Below, one piece after another: positions 17,882 through 25,341 of a stretch of DNA of 64,000 nt (position 1 is the first letter of the stretch; each line of letters opens with the position of its first letter). The notes beneath the pieces are model-generated. The model saw only the letters and a list, made by a program, of their open reading frames with translations. It was not told the origin of the DNA and made no database searches. Position numbers and translations under genes: made by a program. The stretch is from positions 248,001 to 312,000 of the forward strand of contig NZ_VKAC01000004.1 of assembly GCF_008041935.1 (NCBI RefSeq). The letters are read 5' to 3'. The DNA is from Quadrisphaera setariae. GTDB taxonomy: Bacteria; Actinomycetota; Actinomycetes; Actinomycetales; Quadrisphaeraceae.

Positions 17882-18328
17882 TCAGCCGGCCGTGAGGTGG
17901 GCCCGCACGGCCTCGGCCACCTCGCGCGCCTGTCCGGGGGCGTAGCGGCGGCGCGGTCCGAGGAAGAACCGCAGCCCGTCGCCCCGGCGCCTCGGGACCA
18001 CGTGCAGGTGCACGTGCGGCACGCTCTGGCTGACGACGTTGTTGTTCAGCAGCAGCGCCCCGTCGGCGCCGGTGGCCGCCTCGACTGCGCGCTGCAGCGC
18101 CTGGCTGGTGGTGAGCCACTCGTGAGCGAGCTCGACGGGCAGCTCGTCCCAGGTCTGCACGTGCACCGCCGGCACCAGGAGCGCGTGCCCCGGGAAGAGC
18201 GGGTGCGCGTCGAGGAAGGCCACGACGGTGTCGGTGCGGTGCACCACCTCGGCCGCGGACTCCCCGCGCACGATCGCGCAGAACACGCACGGCTGGTCTG
18301 ACCCCCGCGGGGTGAACTCCTGCACCAC
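17882..18328 (-). CDS. HIT family hydrolase
   Basis: About 148 residues. The zinc-binding N-terminus CVFCAIVRGESAAEVVH is followed by VVAFLDAHPLFPGHALLVPA and the histidine triad SVPHVHLHVVPRRRGD. HIT proteins of the HINT/Fhit type cleave nucleoside phosphoramidates or dinucleoside polyphosphates in the cytosol. An asparagine-rich LLLNNNVVSQSV precedes the triad, as in HINT proteins. GTG 18328 or 18325 serves as start, with GGGAGG just upstream. The gene converges on the STAS gene, with 21 bases between the stops. Confidence 0.92.
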   Translation of the reverse strand: MVQEFTPRGSDQPCVFCAIVRGESAAEVVHRTDTVVAFLDAHPLFPGHALLVPAVHVQTWDELPVELAHEWLTTSQALQRAVEAATGADGALLLNNNVVSQSVPHVHLHVVPRRRGDGLRFFLGPRRRYAPGQAREVAEAVRAHLTAG

Positions 18329-18404
18329 GCCACCTCCCTGCCCCGCGCGCGTGGCCAGGAAACCCCGTGCGCCGGTCGGGGTGCGCCTCCTACCGTCGGC
18401 CGTC

Positions 18405-19244
18405 GTGGCCGAGCAGCACACCCAGCAGCACACCCAGCAGCACACCCAGCAGACCCAGGACCGGGAGGAGCAGCGCGGCCGGCCGGTGGTGCTGGTGACC
18501 GGAGCAGGACGGCGACGGGGCATCGCCGCCGGGATCGCGCTGCGCCTGGCGACGGCGGGCTGGGACGTCGGCCTGACGTGGTGGACGCCCTACGACGCGC
18601 GGATGCCGTGGGGCGAGCAGCCCGGCGACCCCGCCTCGCTGCTGGCGGACCTCGCCGCGGCCGGAGCGAGGACGACCGGAGCGGAGGTGGACCTGTCCGA
18701 CCCCGCCGGGCCCGCGGCCGCCTTCGAGGCCGTGCAGGGCGAGCTCGGTCCGGTGACGGCGCTCGTGGTCTGCCACTGCGAGAGCGTCGACTCGAGCATC
18801 CTCGACACGGACGTGGAGTCCTTCGACCGCCACATGGCCGTCAACGCCCGCGCCACCTGGCTGCTGGTGCGCGAGCACGCGCTTCGCTTCCGCGAGGCCG
18901 ACCTCGCGCCCGGCACCGGGCGCGTGGTGGCGCTCACGAGCGACCACACCGCCCACAACCTCCCCTACGGCGCCAGCAAGGGAGCGCTGGAGCGGATCGT
19001 CGTCGCTGCCGCCGAGGAGCTGGGCGGGCTCCGGATCTCGAGCAACGCGGTCAACCCCGGGCCCGTCGACACCGGCTGGATGGACGACGACGTGCGCCGC
19101 TCCGGACGGGCCGCCACACCGCTCGGACGCCTGGGCACCCCCGCTGACACCGCCGACCTCGTGGAGTTCCTCCTGTCCCCGCGCGGCGGCTGGGTCACGG
19201 GGCAGGTGCTCTTCAGCAACGGCGGCTTCCGCACCCACCGCTGA
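18405..19244 (+). CDS. Short-chain dehydrogenase/reductase
   Basis: A 279-residue classical SDR. The cofactor motif is VLVTGAGRRRGIAAGIALRL near residue 28. The NAG-like stretch is altered. The catalytic Ser lies in VVALTSDHTAHN, and Tyr-x-x-x-Lys is YGASKGALERIV. The next block, SSNAVNPGPVDTGWMDDDV, matches the SDR substrate loop, and the C-terminus reads GGWVTGQVLFSNGGF. The arginines after the glycine motif suggest NADP(H). The N-terminus carries three QHTQ repeats encoded by an exact 12-bp tandem repeat, which is not part of the fold. The likely substrate is unknown. A strong hairpin at 19372-19398 follows 130 bases downstream. Confidence 0.9.
   Translation: MAEQHTQQHTQQHTQQTQDREEQRGRPVVLVTGAGRRRGIAAGIALRLATAGWDVGLTWWTPYDARMPWGEQPGDPASLLADLAAAGARTTGAEVDLSDPAGPAAAFEAVQGELGPVTALVVCHCESVDSSILDTDVESFDRHMAVNARATWLLVREHALRFREADLAPGTGRVVALTSDHTAHNLPYGASKGALERIVVAAAEELGGLRISSNAVNPGPVDTGWMDDDVRRSGRAATPLGRLGTPADTADLVEFLLSPRGGWVTGQVLFSNGGFRTHR
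18414..18449 (+). repeat. Three exact 12-bp tandem repeats in the SDR N-terminus
   Basis: CAGCACACCCAG occurs at 18414-18425, 18426-18437 and 18438-18449, encoding QHTQ three times, then a shortened QTQ. The copies are exact, consistent with recent replication slippage. Confidence 0.9.
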
Positions 19245-19371
19245 GGCACCCCACCGCAGAGGCCTCCGGGCGGTGGTGCCAGGTCGTCGGCGCAGTGACC
19301 GCTCGGACCTCGATCCGGACCCGCTGCCCACCTCGAAGTGACCTCACACGTAACTCACACACCTGCACTTC

Positions 19372-19398
19372 ACACCTCACACCGGTGGTGTGAGGTGT
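19372..19398. terminator. 12-bp hairpin between convergent SDR and DksA-type genes
   Basis: ACACCTCACACC (19372-19383) pairs exactly with GGTGTGAGGTGT (19387-19398) across a three-base loop. It touches the stop codon of the zinc-finger gene and lies between two convergent genes, so it is a good bidirectional terminator candidate. It sits in a local cluster of TCACAC/GTGTGA hexamers. Confidence 0.6.
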
Positions 19399-19775
19399 CA
19401 GCGGCGGGCGTCAGCGCAGGTCACACAGGTGTGAGATGTGGGCCTGGCCAGCAGCCTCCCTGGAGCGATCTCACACCCGCAGCGCTCGCAGCGTCCGAAG
19501 GTCCCGTCAGCCACGCGCCCCAGCGCGGCGTCGACCTCCCGCAGCCGCGACCGCTGGCGGTCTCGGACGGCGATCGCCTGGGCCCGCTCGAAGGCGATGG
19601 TGGCGCCCTCCGGGTCGTGCTCGTCGTCGGCGTTGGAGTCGCGGGAGGCCTCCACCACCCCGGCCACCGCCCGGTCGAGGTCGAGCACCTGGGCGGTGGC
19701 GTCGGCCCGCTCGGCCTCCAGCGCGGCCACCACGTCCGCCAGCGACAGCTGTGGGGACGGCGGGTGTGAGCTCAC
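19398..19775 (-). CDS. TraR/DksA family zinc-finger protein
   Basis: A 125-residue protein with an N-terminal helical part rich in Asp/Glu/Arg and a C-terminal four-cysteine zinc finger: CERCGCEIAPGRLLARP, then CVTC. The helix-coil followed by this finger is the DksA/TraR fold; DksA acts in the RNA polymerase secondary channel. Whether this one contacts RNA polymerase is unproven: the classical DxxDxA tip motif is not obvious, although DRAVAGVVEASRDSNADD may form the coiled-coil tip. The GTG start overlaps the alcohol dehydrogenase stop as GTGA, implying translational coupling. Confidence 0.87.
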   Translation of the reverse strand: MSSHPPSPQLSLADVVAALEAERADATAQVLDLDRAVAGVVEASRDSNADDEHDPEGATIAFERAQAIAVRDRQRSRLREVDAALGRVADGTFGRCERCGCEIAPGRLLARPTSHTCVTCADARR

Positions 19776-20866
19776 GGGCGGATCATCGTGACGCCGACGG
19801 GTGCCGTGCCGTCGTCCATGGCACGGACCAGCTGCTCGATCCCGTCGGCGTCGGCCAGGGGAAGCCAGCGCGCCACGAGGTCCTGAGGGCGCAGCTTCCC
19901 GGAGGTGACCAGAGCCATGAGCTCGGGGTAGCTGCGGGCGTCCATGCCGTGGCTGCCCAGCAGCGCCAGCTCATGCGTGATCACACGGGTGACGGCCACG
20001 ACGGGCTCGGCGGCCACGAGCCCGATCTGCACGTGCCGGCCGCGCCGGGCCAGGGACAGCAGGCAGGCGTCCAGGGCGCCGGGGCGTCCCACCGCGTCGA
20101 CGCTGACCGCCGCACCACCGCCTCGGCCGCCACCTCCACCGGCCGAGGCGACCGCCTCGGCGACCTCGGCCGGTGACAGACCGGCCGTGGCGACGGTGGC
20201 GGTGGCGCCGAGCTCCACGGCGCGCGCCAGCGCCCTCTCGTCGACGTCGGCGGCGACCACCTCGGCGCCGGTCGCGGCGGCCACCATGACCGCCGACAGG
20301 CCCACGCCCCCGCAACCGACCACGAGCACCCGCTCGCCGGGCTGCAGCCGCGCGCGCTGCACCAGGCCGCGGTAGGCGGTGGCGAAGCGGCAGCCGAGCA
20401 GGGCGGCGGCTCCGCCGTCGACGTCGTCGGGCACCTCCACGAGGTTCACCGCGGCGTGGCGGACCACCACCTGGTCGGCCCACGACCCCTGCGCGGTGAA
20501 GCCCGGCTGGGTCTGGTCGCGGCAGACCTGGCCGTCCCCGCCCCGGCACTCCGGGCAGCTGCCGCAGGCGTGGACGAACGGCGTGGTGGCCCGCCGTCCC
20601 AGCCAGGAGGGGTCCACCTCGGAGCCGACGGCGACCACCCGCCCGGCCAGCTCGTGGCCGGGCACGTGCACGAGCGGGGTGCCGCCGGGGCCGGCGTGGG
20701 CACCGACCACGACGTCGGAGTCGTGCCCGGCCCACGCGTGCACGTCGCTGCGGCACAGTCCGGTCGCCTCCACCGCGAGCACGGCGCCGTGCGCCGGGGG
20801 CTCGGCGTCGGGCAGGTCGACCAGGGACAGGGGGCCGCCGGGCTCGGCGTACTGCAGCGCGCGCAC
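19772..20866 (-). CDS. Zinc-dependent alcohol dehydrogenase
   Basis: A 364-residue medium-chain dehydrogenase. Catalytic zinc ligands are the Cys in ATGLCRSDVHAW near residue 38 and the His in VPGHELAGRV. The structural-zinc lobe is CGSCPECRGGDGQVC. The NAD(P) fold has RVLVVGCGGVGLSAVMVAAA followed by an acidic VVAADVDERAL, favouring NAD. It oxidises an alcohol or reduces an aldehyde; the specific substrate is unknown. The zinc-finger gene is coupled downstream by a four-base overlap. The racemase gene lies nine bases upstream, so racemase, dehydrogenase and DksA-type genes probably form one operon. Confidence 0.92.
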   Translation of the reverse strand: MRALQYAEPGGPLSLVDLPDAEPPAHGAVLAVEATGLCRSDVHAWAGHDSDVVVGAHAGPGGTPLVHVPGHELAGRVVAVGSEVDPSWLGRRATTPFVHACGSCPECRGGDGQVCRDQTQPGFTAQGSWADQVVVRHAAVNLVEVPDDVDGGAAALLGCRFATAYRGLVQRARLQPGERVLVVGCGGVGLSAVMVAAATGAEVVAADVDERALARAVELGATATVATAGLSPAEVAEAVASAGGGGGRGGGAAVSVDAVGRPGALDACLLSLARRGRHVQIGLVAAEPVVAVTRVITHELALLGSHGMDARSYPELMALVTSGKLRPQDLVARWLPLADADGIEQLVRAMDDGTAPVGVTMIRP

Positions 20867-20875
20867 CGGCGCAGG

Positions 20876-21664
20876 CTAGACGGTCTGCACCTGCCTCACC
20901 CGCGCCGTCAGGGCGGGCACCTGGCCGGCGGCGGCCAGCGCGGCCTCCACGTGCAGCCGCGCCGACGGCAGCAGCGGCACGCCGGCCGGGGCGTCCTCGG
21001 GGCCGAGGAGCAGCTCGAGCTCGGTGCAGCACAGGCCCACGGCCTGCGCGCCGCGCTCGACGAGGTCGGCCACCACCGCGGCGAGGTCGGCGCGGGTCGC
21101 GGGCGAGAACACCCCGCGGCACAGCTCGCCGAACACCGCGGCGTCGACCCGGGCCACCCCGGCGGCGTCAGGCACGACCACCTCCACCCCGGAGGCGGCC
21201 AGGCGCTCGGCGTAGAACGGCTCGGTCATGGTGCCTCCGGCACCGAGCAGCCCGATGGTGCTGGCCCCGCGGGCCAGCGCCGCCTGCGCCACCACGTCCG
21301 CCAGGTGCAGGAACCTCACGCCACGCTCGGTGAGCGCCGCCTCCAGCGGCCCCGCCGCCTTGTGCATGTAGTTGGTGGCGACGACGACGACACCGGCGCC
21401 CGCCCCCGCCAGCGCCAGGCCCTCGCGGCGCAGCTGGTCGGCGGCGTCGTCCCAGCGGCCGGAGAGCTGCAGCTCGCGCACGGGGGCGAAGTCGAGGCTG
21501 CGGACCAGGAGGTCGGCGCTGGCGAGCGGCTCGGCCGGCTGCCCGTGGGACCCGTCGGCGCGGTGCCCGCGGACCAGCTCGTTGGCGAGTCGGTAGTACA
21601 GCGCGGTCGACTCCCAGCTCATGCCGCCGAGGACCCCGAGGACGGTGCTGTTGCTCGTGCTCAT
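20876..21664 (-). CDS. Aspartate/glutamate racemase family protein (YgeA-like, Thr/Cys pair)
   Basis: At 262 residues this has the racemase fold: LGVLGGMSWESTALYYRLAN at the N-terminus, VVVVATNYMHKAAGPLEAAL near residue 92 and AVGLCCTELELLLG near residue 208. Cofactor-independent aspartate racemases use two cysteines. Here the first is Thr97 while the second, Cys213, is kept. A Thr/Cys pair is known in E. coli YgeA-type enzymes, so activity is plausible. The ATG 21664 start has GGAGG only one base upstream, so a start slightly upstream cannot be excluded. It is divergent from a LysR regulator across a perfect short palindrome. Confidence 0.87.
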   Translation of the reverse strand: MSTSNSTVLGVLGGMSWESTALYYRLANELVRGHRADGSHGQPAEPLASADLLVRSLDFAPVRELQLSGRWDDAADQLRREGLALAGAGAGVVVVATNYMHKAAGPLEAALTERGVRFLHLADVVAQAALARGASTIGLLGAGGTMTEPFYAERLAASGVEVVVPDAAGVARVDAAVFGELCRGVFSPATRADLAAVVADLVERGAQAVGLCCTELELLLGPEDAPAGVPLLPSARLHVEAALAAAGQVPALTARVRQVQTV

Positions 21665-21720
21665 GCCTCCACGCTCGGCCACGGGGCACCAGGAGCGGTA
21701 GCCCACAGCGCCGGCAGGCA

Positions 21721-21741
21721 CCCACAAGCGGTGCTTGTGGG
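21721..21741. promoter_or_regulatory. Candidate LysR operator between racemase and LysR genes
   Basis: CCCACAAGC (21721-21729) and GCTTGTGGG (21733-21741) form an exact inverted repeat around GGT. It ends 12 bases before the LysR start, a common place for autoregulatory binding. It is not the textbook T-N11-A sequence, so the assignment rests on symmetry and position. Confidence 0.55.
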
Positions 21742-21753
21742 ACAGTCGGGAGG

Positions 21754-22647
21754 GTGGACCCACGCCGCCTGCTCGTGCTGCTCGCCGTCGAGGAGGCCGG
21801 CTCCCTGACCGGCGCCGCCGCCCGCCTGGGCACCACCCAGCAGGCGGTGAGCCAGCAGGTCACGCGGCTGGAGGCCGAGGCGGGCACGGCCCTGCTGGTG
21901 CGCGAGGGGCGCGGCAGCTCGCTCACGGAGGCAGGGCGGGTGCTCGCCGCCCGCGCGGAGGAGCTCGCCGAGGTGCTGCGGGCCGCCCAGGACGACCTGG
22001 CCGCGCTGTCCGGCCTGGTGCGGGGCGAGGTGGCGCTGGCGGCCTTCCCCACCGCCTCGGCGGTGGTGCTGCCCAGGGCGCTCGCGGCGCTGGCGGCGCG
22101 CGCCCCGGGCCTGTCGGTGCGCCTCACGGAGGCCGAGCCGCCCGAGGCGGAGGCAGCGGTGCGGGAGGGGCGGGCAGCCCTGGCTCTGGTCTTCCGCTAC
22201 GCCGGGGACAGCGAGCCCGTCCCCGGGGACCTCCTGCGGGTGCCGCTGGGGAGCCACCGGGTGCACGCGGTGGTGCCCGCCGGTGAGCGGCCCCCGCCGC
22301 ACCTGGCCGACCTGGCGGAGCGACCCTGGATCGCCGGGTGCCCGCGCTGCCGCGCCCACCTCGTGCGGTGCGCGTCTGCGGCGGGCTTCACCCCCGACGT
22401 CCGCCTCGAGACCGACGACCACGTCGCGGTCCAGCACCTCGTGGCCGCCGGCCTCGGGGTGGCGCTGCTGCCGTCCTGGGCGCTGCGCGCGAGCACCGTG
22501 CCGGGCGTGGTCCACGCCCCCCTCGGAGGCCTGGACGCCCGCGCCGTGGAGCTGCTCCTGCGACCGGAGTCGCAGCGGGTGCCCGCCGTGCGGGCGCTGG
22601 CGTCGGAGGTGCAGCGCGTGGTGGCCGAGGTCGACGGAGCCGGCTGA
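21754..22647 (+). CDS. LysR family transcriptional regulator
   Basis: A 297-residue LysR protein. The N-terminal winged helix reads RRLLVLLAVEEAGSLTGAAA, then LGTTQQAVSQQVTRLEAEAG, then LLVREGRGSSLTEAGRVLAA. The effector domain begins around LVRGEVALAAFPTASAVVLP. A cysteine pair in WIAGCPRCRAHLVRCASAAG is unusual and may be redox- or metal-related (speculation). GTG 21754 gives the canonical LysR length before the helix-turn-helix, although the GGGAGG abuts the start. It is divergent from the racemase operon, its likely target. Confidence 0.92.
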   Translation: MDPRRLLVLLAVEEAGSLTGAAARLGTTQQAVSQQVTRLEAEAGTALLVREGRGSSLTEAGRVLAARAEELAEVLRAAQDDLAALSGLVRGEVALAAFPTASAVVLPRALAALAARAPGLSVRLTEAEPPEAEAAVREGRAALALVFRYAGDSEPVPGDLLRVPLGSHRVHAVVPAGERPPPHLADLAERPWIAGCPRCRAHLVRCASAAGFTPDVRLETDDHVAVQHLVAAGLGVALLPSWALRASTVPGVVHAPLGGLDARAVELLLRPESQRVPAVRALASEVQRVVAEVDGAG

Positions 22648-22834
22648 CGCGCGACAGCGGTGTGGTCCACGTCTGCTCGACGCGCGACGCGCGTGTGGTT
22701 CACGCCTCCCTACGGACCCCCCGCGTGTGGTTCACGACGACGCGACGGGCCACCCGCGTGTCGTTCACGGAGACCGACGCGCAGCGCGCTTGTCATTCAC
22801 GGTCCGCTGACGCGTCACACGCGTGGGAGTCAAG
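22640..22834. repeat. Six-unit, 32-33-bp direct repeat array filling the LysR/aldo-keto reductase gap
   Basis: On the minus strand six units begin at 22834, 22801, 22769, 22736, 22704 and 22671, each 32 or 33 bases apart. The conserved head is GTGAACnACACGCGnGTC followed by CGCGT and a variable tail. The last unit runs into the LysR stop codon. Each head contains CGTG-N5-CACG on the plus strand, a possible dimer site. It accounts for most of the 343-base non-coding gap 22648-22990; the remainder (22835-22990) shows no gene or clear motif. Confidence 0.85.
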
Positions 22835-22990
22835 CGCGAGTCGAACAGTGCTGACAGGGTAGCGACGCGTAACGACGCGGGTGCTGCACCGCTTTACTCG
22901 TTGCCGACTCGCGCCTACTGGAACAGGTGAGGCACTGACTCGTGCGCTCCTGGGTGTGCGCCGCGTCGCTGCGGAGAGCAGGGTGGAGCG

Positions 22991-24037
22991 GTGGAGACGA
23001 GGCTCATGGGAGCAAGCGGGTGCGCCGTCTCGGCGTTCACCCTCGGGACGATGACGTTCGGCAAGGAGACCGACGAGGCGGGGGCGCACGAGCAGCTCGA
23101 CGCCTTCGTGGAGGCGGGCGGCACGCTCGTGGACACCGCTGACGTCTACAACGCCGGGGTCAGCGAGGAGATCGTCGGGCGGTGGCTGGCGGACCGCCCT
23201 GACGACGTCACCGACCGCGTGGTGCTGGCCACCAAGGGGCGCTTCCCCACGGGCGAGGGCGCCAACGACGTCGGCCTGTCGCGGCGGCACCTGACGCGCG
23301 CCATCGACGGCTCCCTGCGCCGGCTGGGCCGCGGGGTGGACGCGATCGACCTCTACCAGGTGCACGCGTGGGACCCGCTCACCCCGCTGGAAGAGACCCT
23401 GCGCACCCTCGACGACGCGGTGCGCGCGGGGAAGGTCCGCTACGTCGGCCTGTCCAACTTCACCGGCTGGCAGGTGCAGAAGGCCGTGGCGCTGGCCCGC
23501 CAGCTCGGCACCGCCGTCCCCGTGACCCTGCAGCCGCAGTACAACCTCCTGGCCCGCGGGGTGGAGCTGGAGGTGGTGCCCTCCTGCCTGGACGCCGGGC
23601 TCGGGCTGCTGCCGTGGTCACCGCTGGGAGGTGGGTGGCTGACCGGCAAGTACACCCGCGAGCAGCGCCCGACGGGCGCGACCCGGCTCGGTGAGGACCC
23701 CGAGCGGGGCATGGAGGCCTACGGCAAGCGCTCCTCCCAGCAGCGCACCTGGGACGTGGTGGACGCGGTCCAGCAGGTCGCGCAGCAGCGCAGCGCGTCG
23801 ATGGCCGCGGTGGCGCTGGCGTGGCTGGTGGCGCGCCCGTCGGTGACGTCGGTGATCCTCGGGGCGCGCACCACCGAGCAGCTGCGGGAGAACCTCGGAG
23901 CAGCGGACCTGCGCCTGGAGCCGGGCGAGGTCGAGCTGCTCGACGCCGCCAGCGACCCGGCCCCGGAGGACTACCCGTACGGGCCGGCCGGCACCGCCCA
24001 GCGCACCCGTCCGGTCACCGGCGGCCGCGCCAGCTGA
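22991..24037 (+). CDS. Aldo/keto reductase
   Basis: A 348-residue AKR with the catalytic tetrad visible: Asp and Tyr in LVDTADVYNAGVSEEIVG near residues 48-53, Lys in VLATKGRFPTGEG, and His in DLYQVHAWDPLTPLEE. The NADPH-binding part is VTSVILGARTTEQLRENLGA near the C-terminus. The length and SNFTGWQVQKAVALA fit the AKR families related to YajO/Tas. It reduces aldehydes or ketones. GTG 22991 follows GGGTGGAGCG, a fair ribosome-binding site. The repeat array lies upstream. The gene converges with a hypothetical gene at 24075. Confidence 0.93.
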   Translation: METRLMGASGCAVSAFTLGTMTFGKETDEAGAHEQLDAFVEAGGTLVDTADVYNAGVSEEIVGRWLADRPDDVTDRVVLATKGRFPTGEGANDVGLSRRHLTRAIDGSLRRLGRGVDAIDLYQVHAWDPLTPLEETLRTLDDAVRAGKVRYVGLSNFTGWQVQKAVALARQLGTAVPVTLQPQYNLLARGVELEVVPSCLDAGLGLLPWSPLGGGWLTGKYTREQRPTGATRLGEDPERGMEAYGKRSSQQRTWDVVDAVQQVAQQRSASMAAVALAWLVARPSVTSVILGARTTEQLRENLGAADLRLEPGEVELLDAASDPAPEDYPYGPAGTAQRTRPVTGGRAS

Positions 24038-24074
24038 CGGCGCACGGGCGGGGGCCGACGGGGCTGGGAGCTGC

Positions 24075-25088
24075 TCAGCCCTCCTCGAGGAGGGTCCGGG
24101 CGATGACCCGGGCCTCCTCGAGGCCGTCGTAGCGCAGCTTGTAGGTGGCCGTCCGGCCCGAGCCGGTGGTGGACAGCAGGTGGCGACGGCCGGCGAGGTG
24201 CTTGGTGTAGTTGCCGGTGTCGAGCAGGCCGAGGCGCTCCACCTCGGCGCGTACGACGGCGTCGGGCACGGGCTCGCCGCCGTCACGGCCGCTCCAGCGC
24301 AGCGCCGCCAGCAGCAGGACAGCGGCGGTGCCCACGCGCTGGGCGCGGGTGCGGCCGAGGCGAGCGGGGTCTCCGGCGAGCTGCAGCTTCCCGGAGCGCT
24401 CCTCCCACACCCTGTCCAGCAGCTCGGGGCGCACGCCGAGCGCGTCGGCGATGGACCCCCACGGCTCCTGGTCGGCGCCGGAGGCTCCCGACCACGTCCG
24501 CGGCGCCACGGCCACGAGGCGCTCGGAGCCCCGGCGCGGTGCGGACCAGTCGGCCCCGGAGCCCACGTCGGTCAGGTCGGGTCGGGGTGCCAGGCGGGGC
24601 ACGCCCGCGCGCTGCGCGGTGGTGCTGCTCAGCGGGCGCAGCACGCGCGGTGGCTCGGGCCAGTCGGGGCGCAGGTCCGGCCGGGGGTCGGTGCGCTGGT
24701 CTGCGCGGTGGTCCGAGCGGTGCTCGGCCCGCTGCTCGGAGCGCTCCGCCCACGGGTCACCCCGGTGGTCGAGCTCCCAGGGGCGCTGGTCGGCACCGTC
24801 GACGTCGCGAGCGGGCTCAGCGAAGGCGGGGTGCTCGCGGCCGGTGCCGGAGCGGGGGTCCGCGCCGTGCAGCCTCAGCGCCGGCCCTGCGGACCTGTCG
24901 GGGGTGCGGTCCGGCGTGCGCTCGGCGGCCGGGTCGCCAGGAGCCCGCGGGCTGGCCAGCGGCGGCTCACCGGCGGCGCGCAGCACCAGCTCAACGGCGG
25001 TGGTGAAGGCCACCGCGCGGAGGTCGCTCGAGACCCCGGAGCGGTCGACGGCTTCCGCGGCGCAGCGGAGCACATCGGCGACGTCCAC
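24075..25088 (-). CDS. Hypothetical protein with charged Arg/Asp repeat linker
   Basis: A 337-residue protein of unknown function. The N-terminal 50 residues (VDVADVLRCAAEAVDRSGVS) form a helical domain. The middle about 120 residues are low-complexity, with repeated RxxD/H patterns such as EHRSDHRADQRTDPRPD. The C-terminal domain (about residues 215-337) is ordered: WGSIADALGVRPELLDRVWE, then TGNYTKHLAGRRHLLSTTGS, and resembles a small helix-turn-helix protein. No enzyme motif is seen. GTG 25088 opens the first ordered region, but GGAGG lies right against it. The neighbouring PemK-like protein shares a similar Arg/Asp repeat linker. Confidence 0.68.
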   Translation of the reverse strand: MDVADVLRCAAEAVDRSGVSSDLRAVAFTTAVELVLRAAGEPPLASPRAPGDPAAERTPDRTPDRSAGPALRLHGADPRSGTGREHPAFAEPARDVDGADQRPWELDHRGDPWAERSEQRAEHRSDHRADQRTDPRPDLRPDWPEPPRVLRPLSSTTAQRAGVPRLAPRPDLTDVGSGADWSAPRRGSERLVAVAPRTWSGASGADQEPWGSIADALGVRPELLDRVWEERSGKLQLAGDPARLGRTRAQRVGTAAVLLLAALRWSGRDGGEPVPDAVVRAEVERLGLLDTGNYTKHLAGRRHLLSTTGSGRTATYKLRYDGLEEARVIARTLLEEG

Positions 25089-25223
25089 CCTCCGAGCGTA
25101 GTGGCCTGCGGGCGGCGTGCGCGCCGGGTGACGGGAACGCGTTGAGATCGACTCGCGGCGCGCTTCCACGGCCGGCACCGCCTCTGGCGCTCCTACTCGT
25201 GCGCGTACTGCGGAACTGCGGAG

Positions 25224-25254
25224 GTCGAGTCGCGCCCGAGGCTGGCGACTCGAC
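25224..25254. terminator. 10-bp hairpin between PemK-like gene and hypothetical gene
   Basis: GTCGAGTCGC (25224-25233) and GCGACTCGAC (25245-25254) pair exactly around an 11-base loop. It lies downstream of the minus-strand PemK-like gene and could end or attenuate its transcript before the next gene. Further GACTCGCG copies occur in the same 253-base gap (25089-25341), which holds no gene. Confidence 0.4.
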
Positions 25255-25341
25255 GGATCCAGGCGCCGACTCGCGAGCCACCCGGCACCGACGGGGTCCG
25301 ACGCTGGTGCTCCCGCAGCCACTGGACCTGCGGGGACGGCC

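Noticed and set aside
20876-21664. Racemase inactive because one catalytic Cys is Thr
   Set aside because: A Thr/Cys pair is known in YgeA-type racemases, so inactivity does not follow.
22640-22834. CRISPR array
   Set aside because: Six units of 32-33 bp look superficially similar, but conserved heads are only about 18 bp, the tails are short and also partly conserved, and there are no spacers or cas genes.
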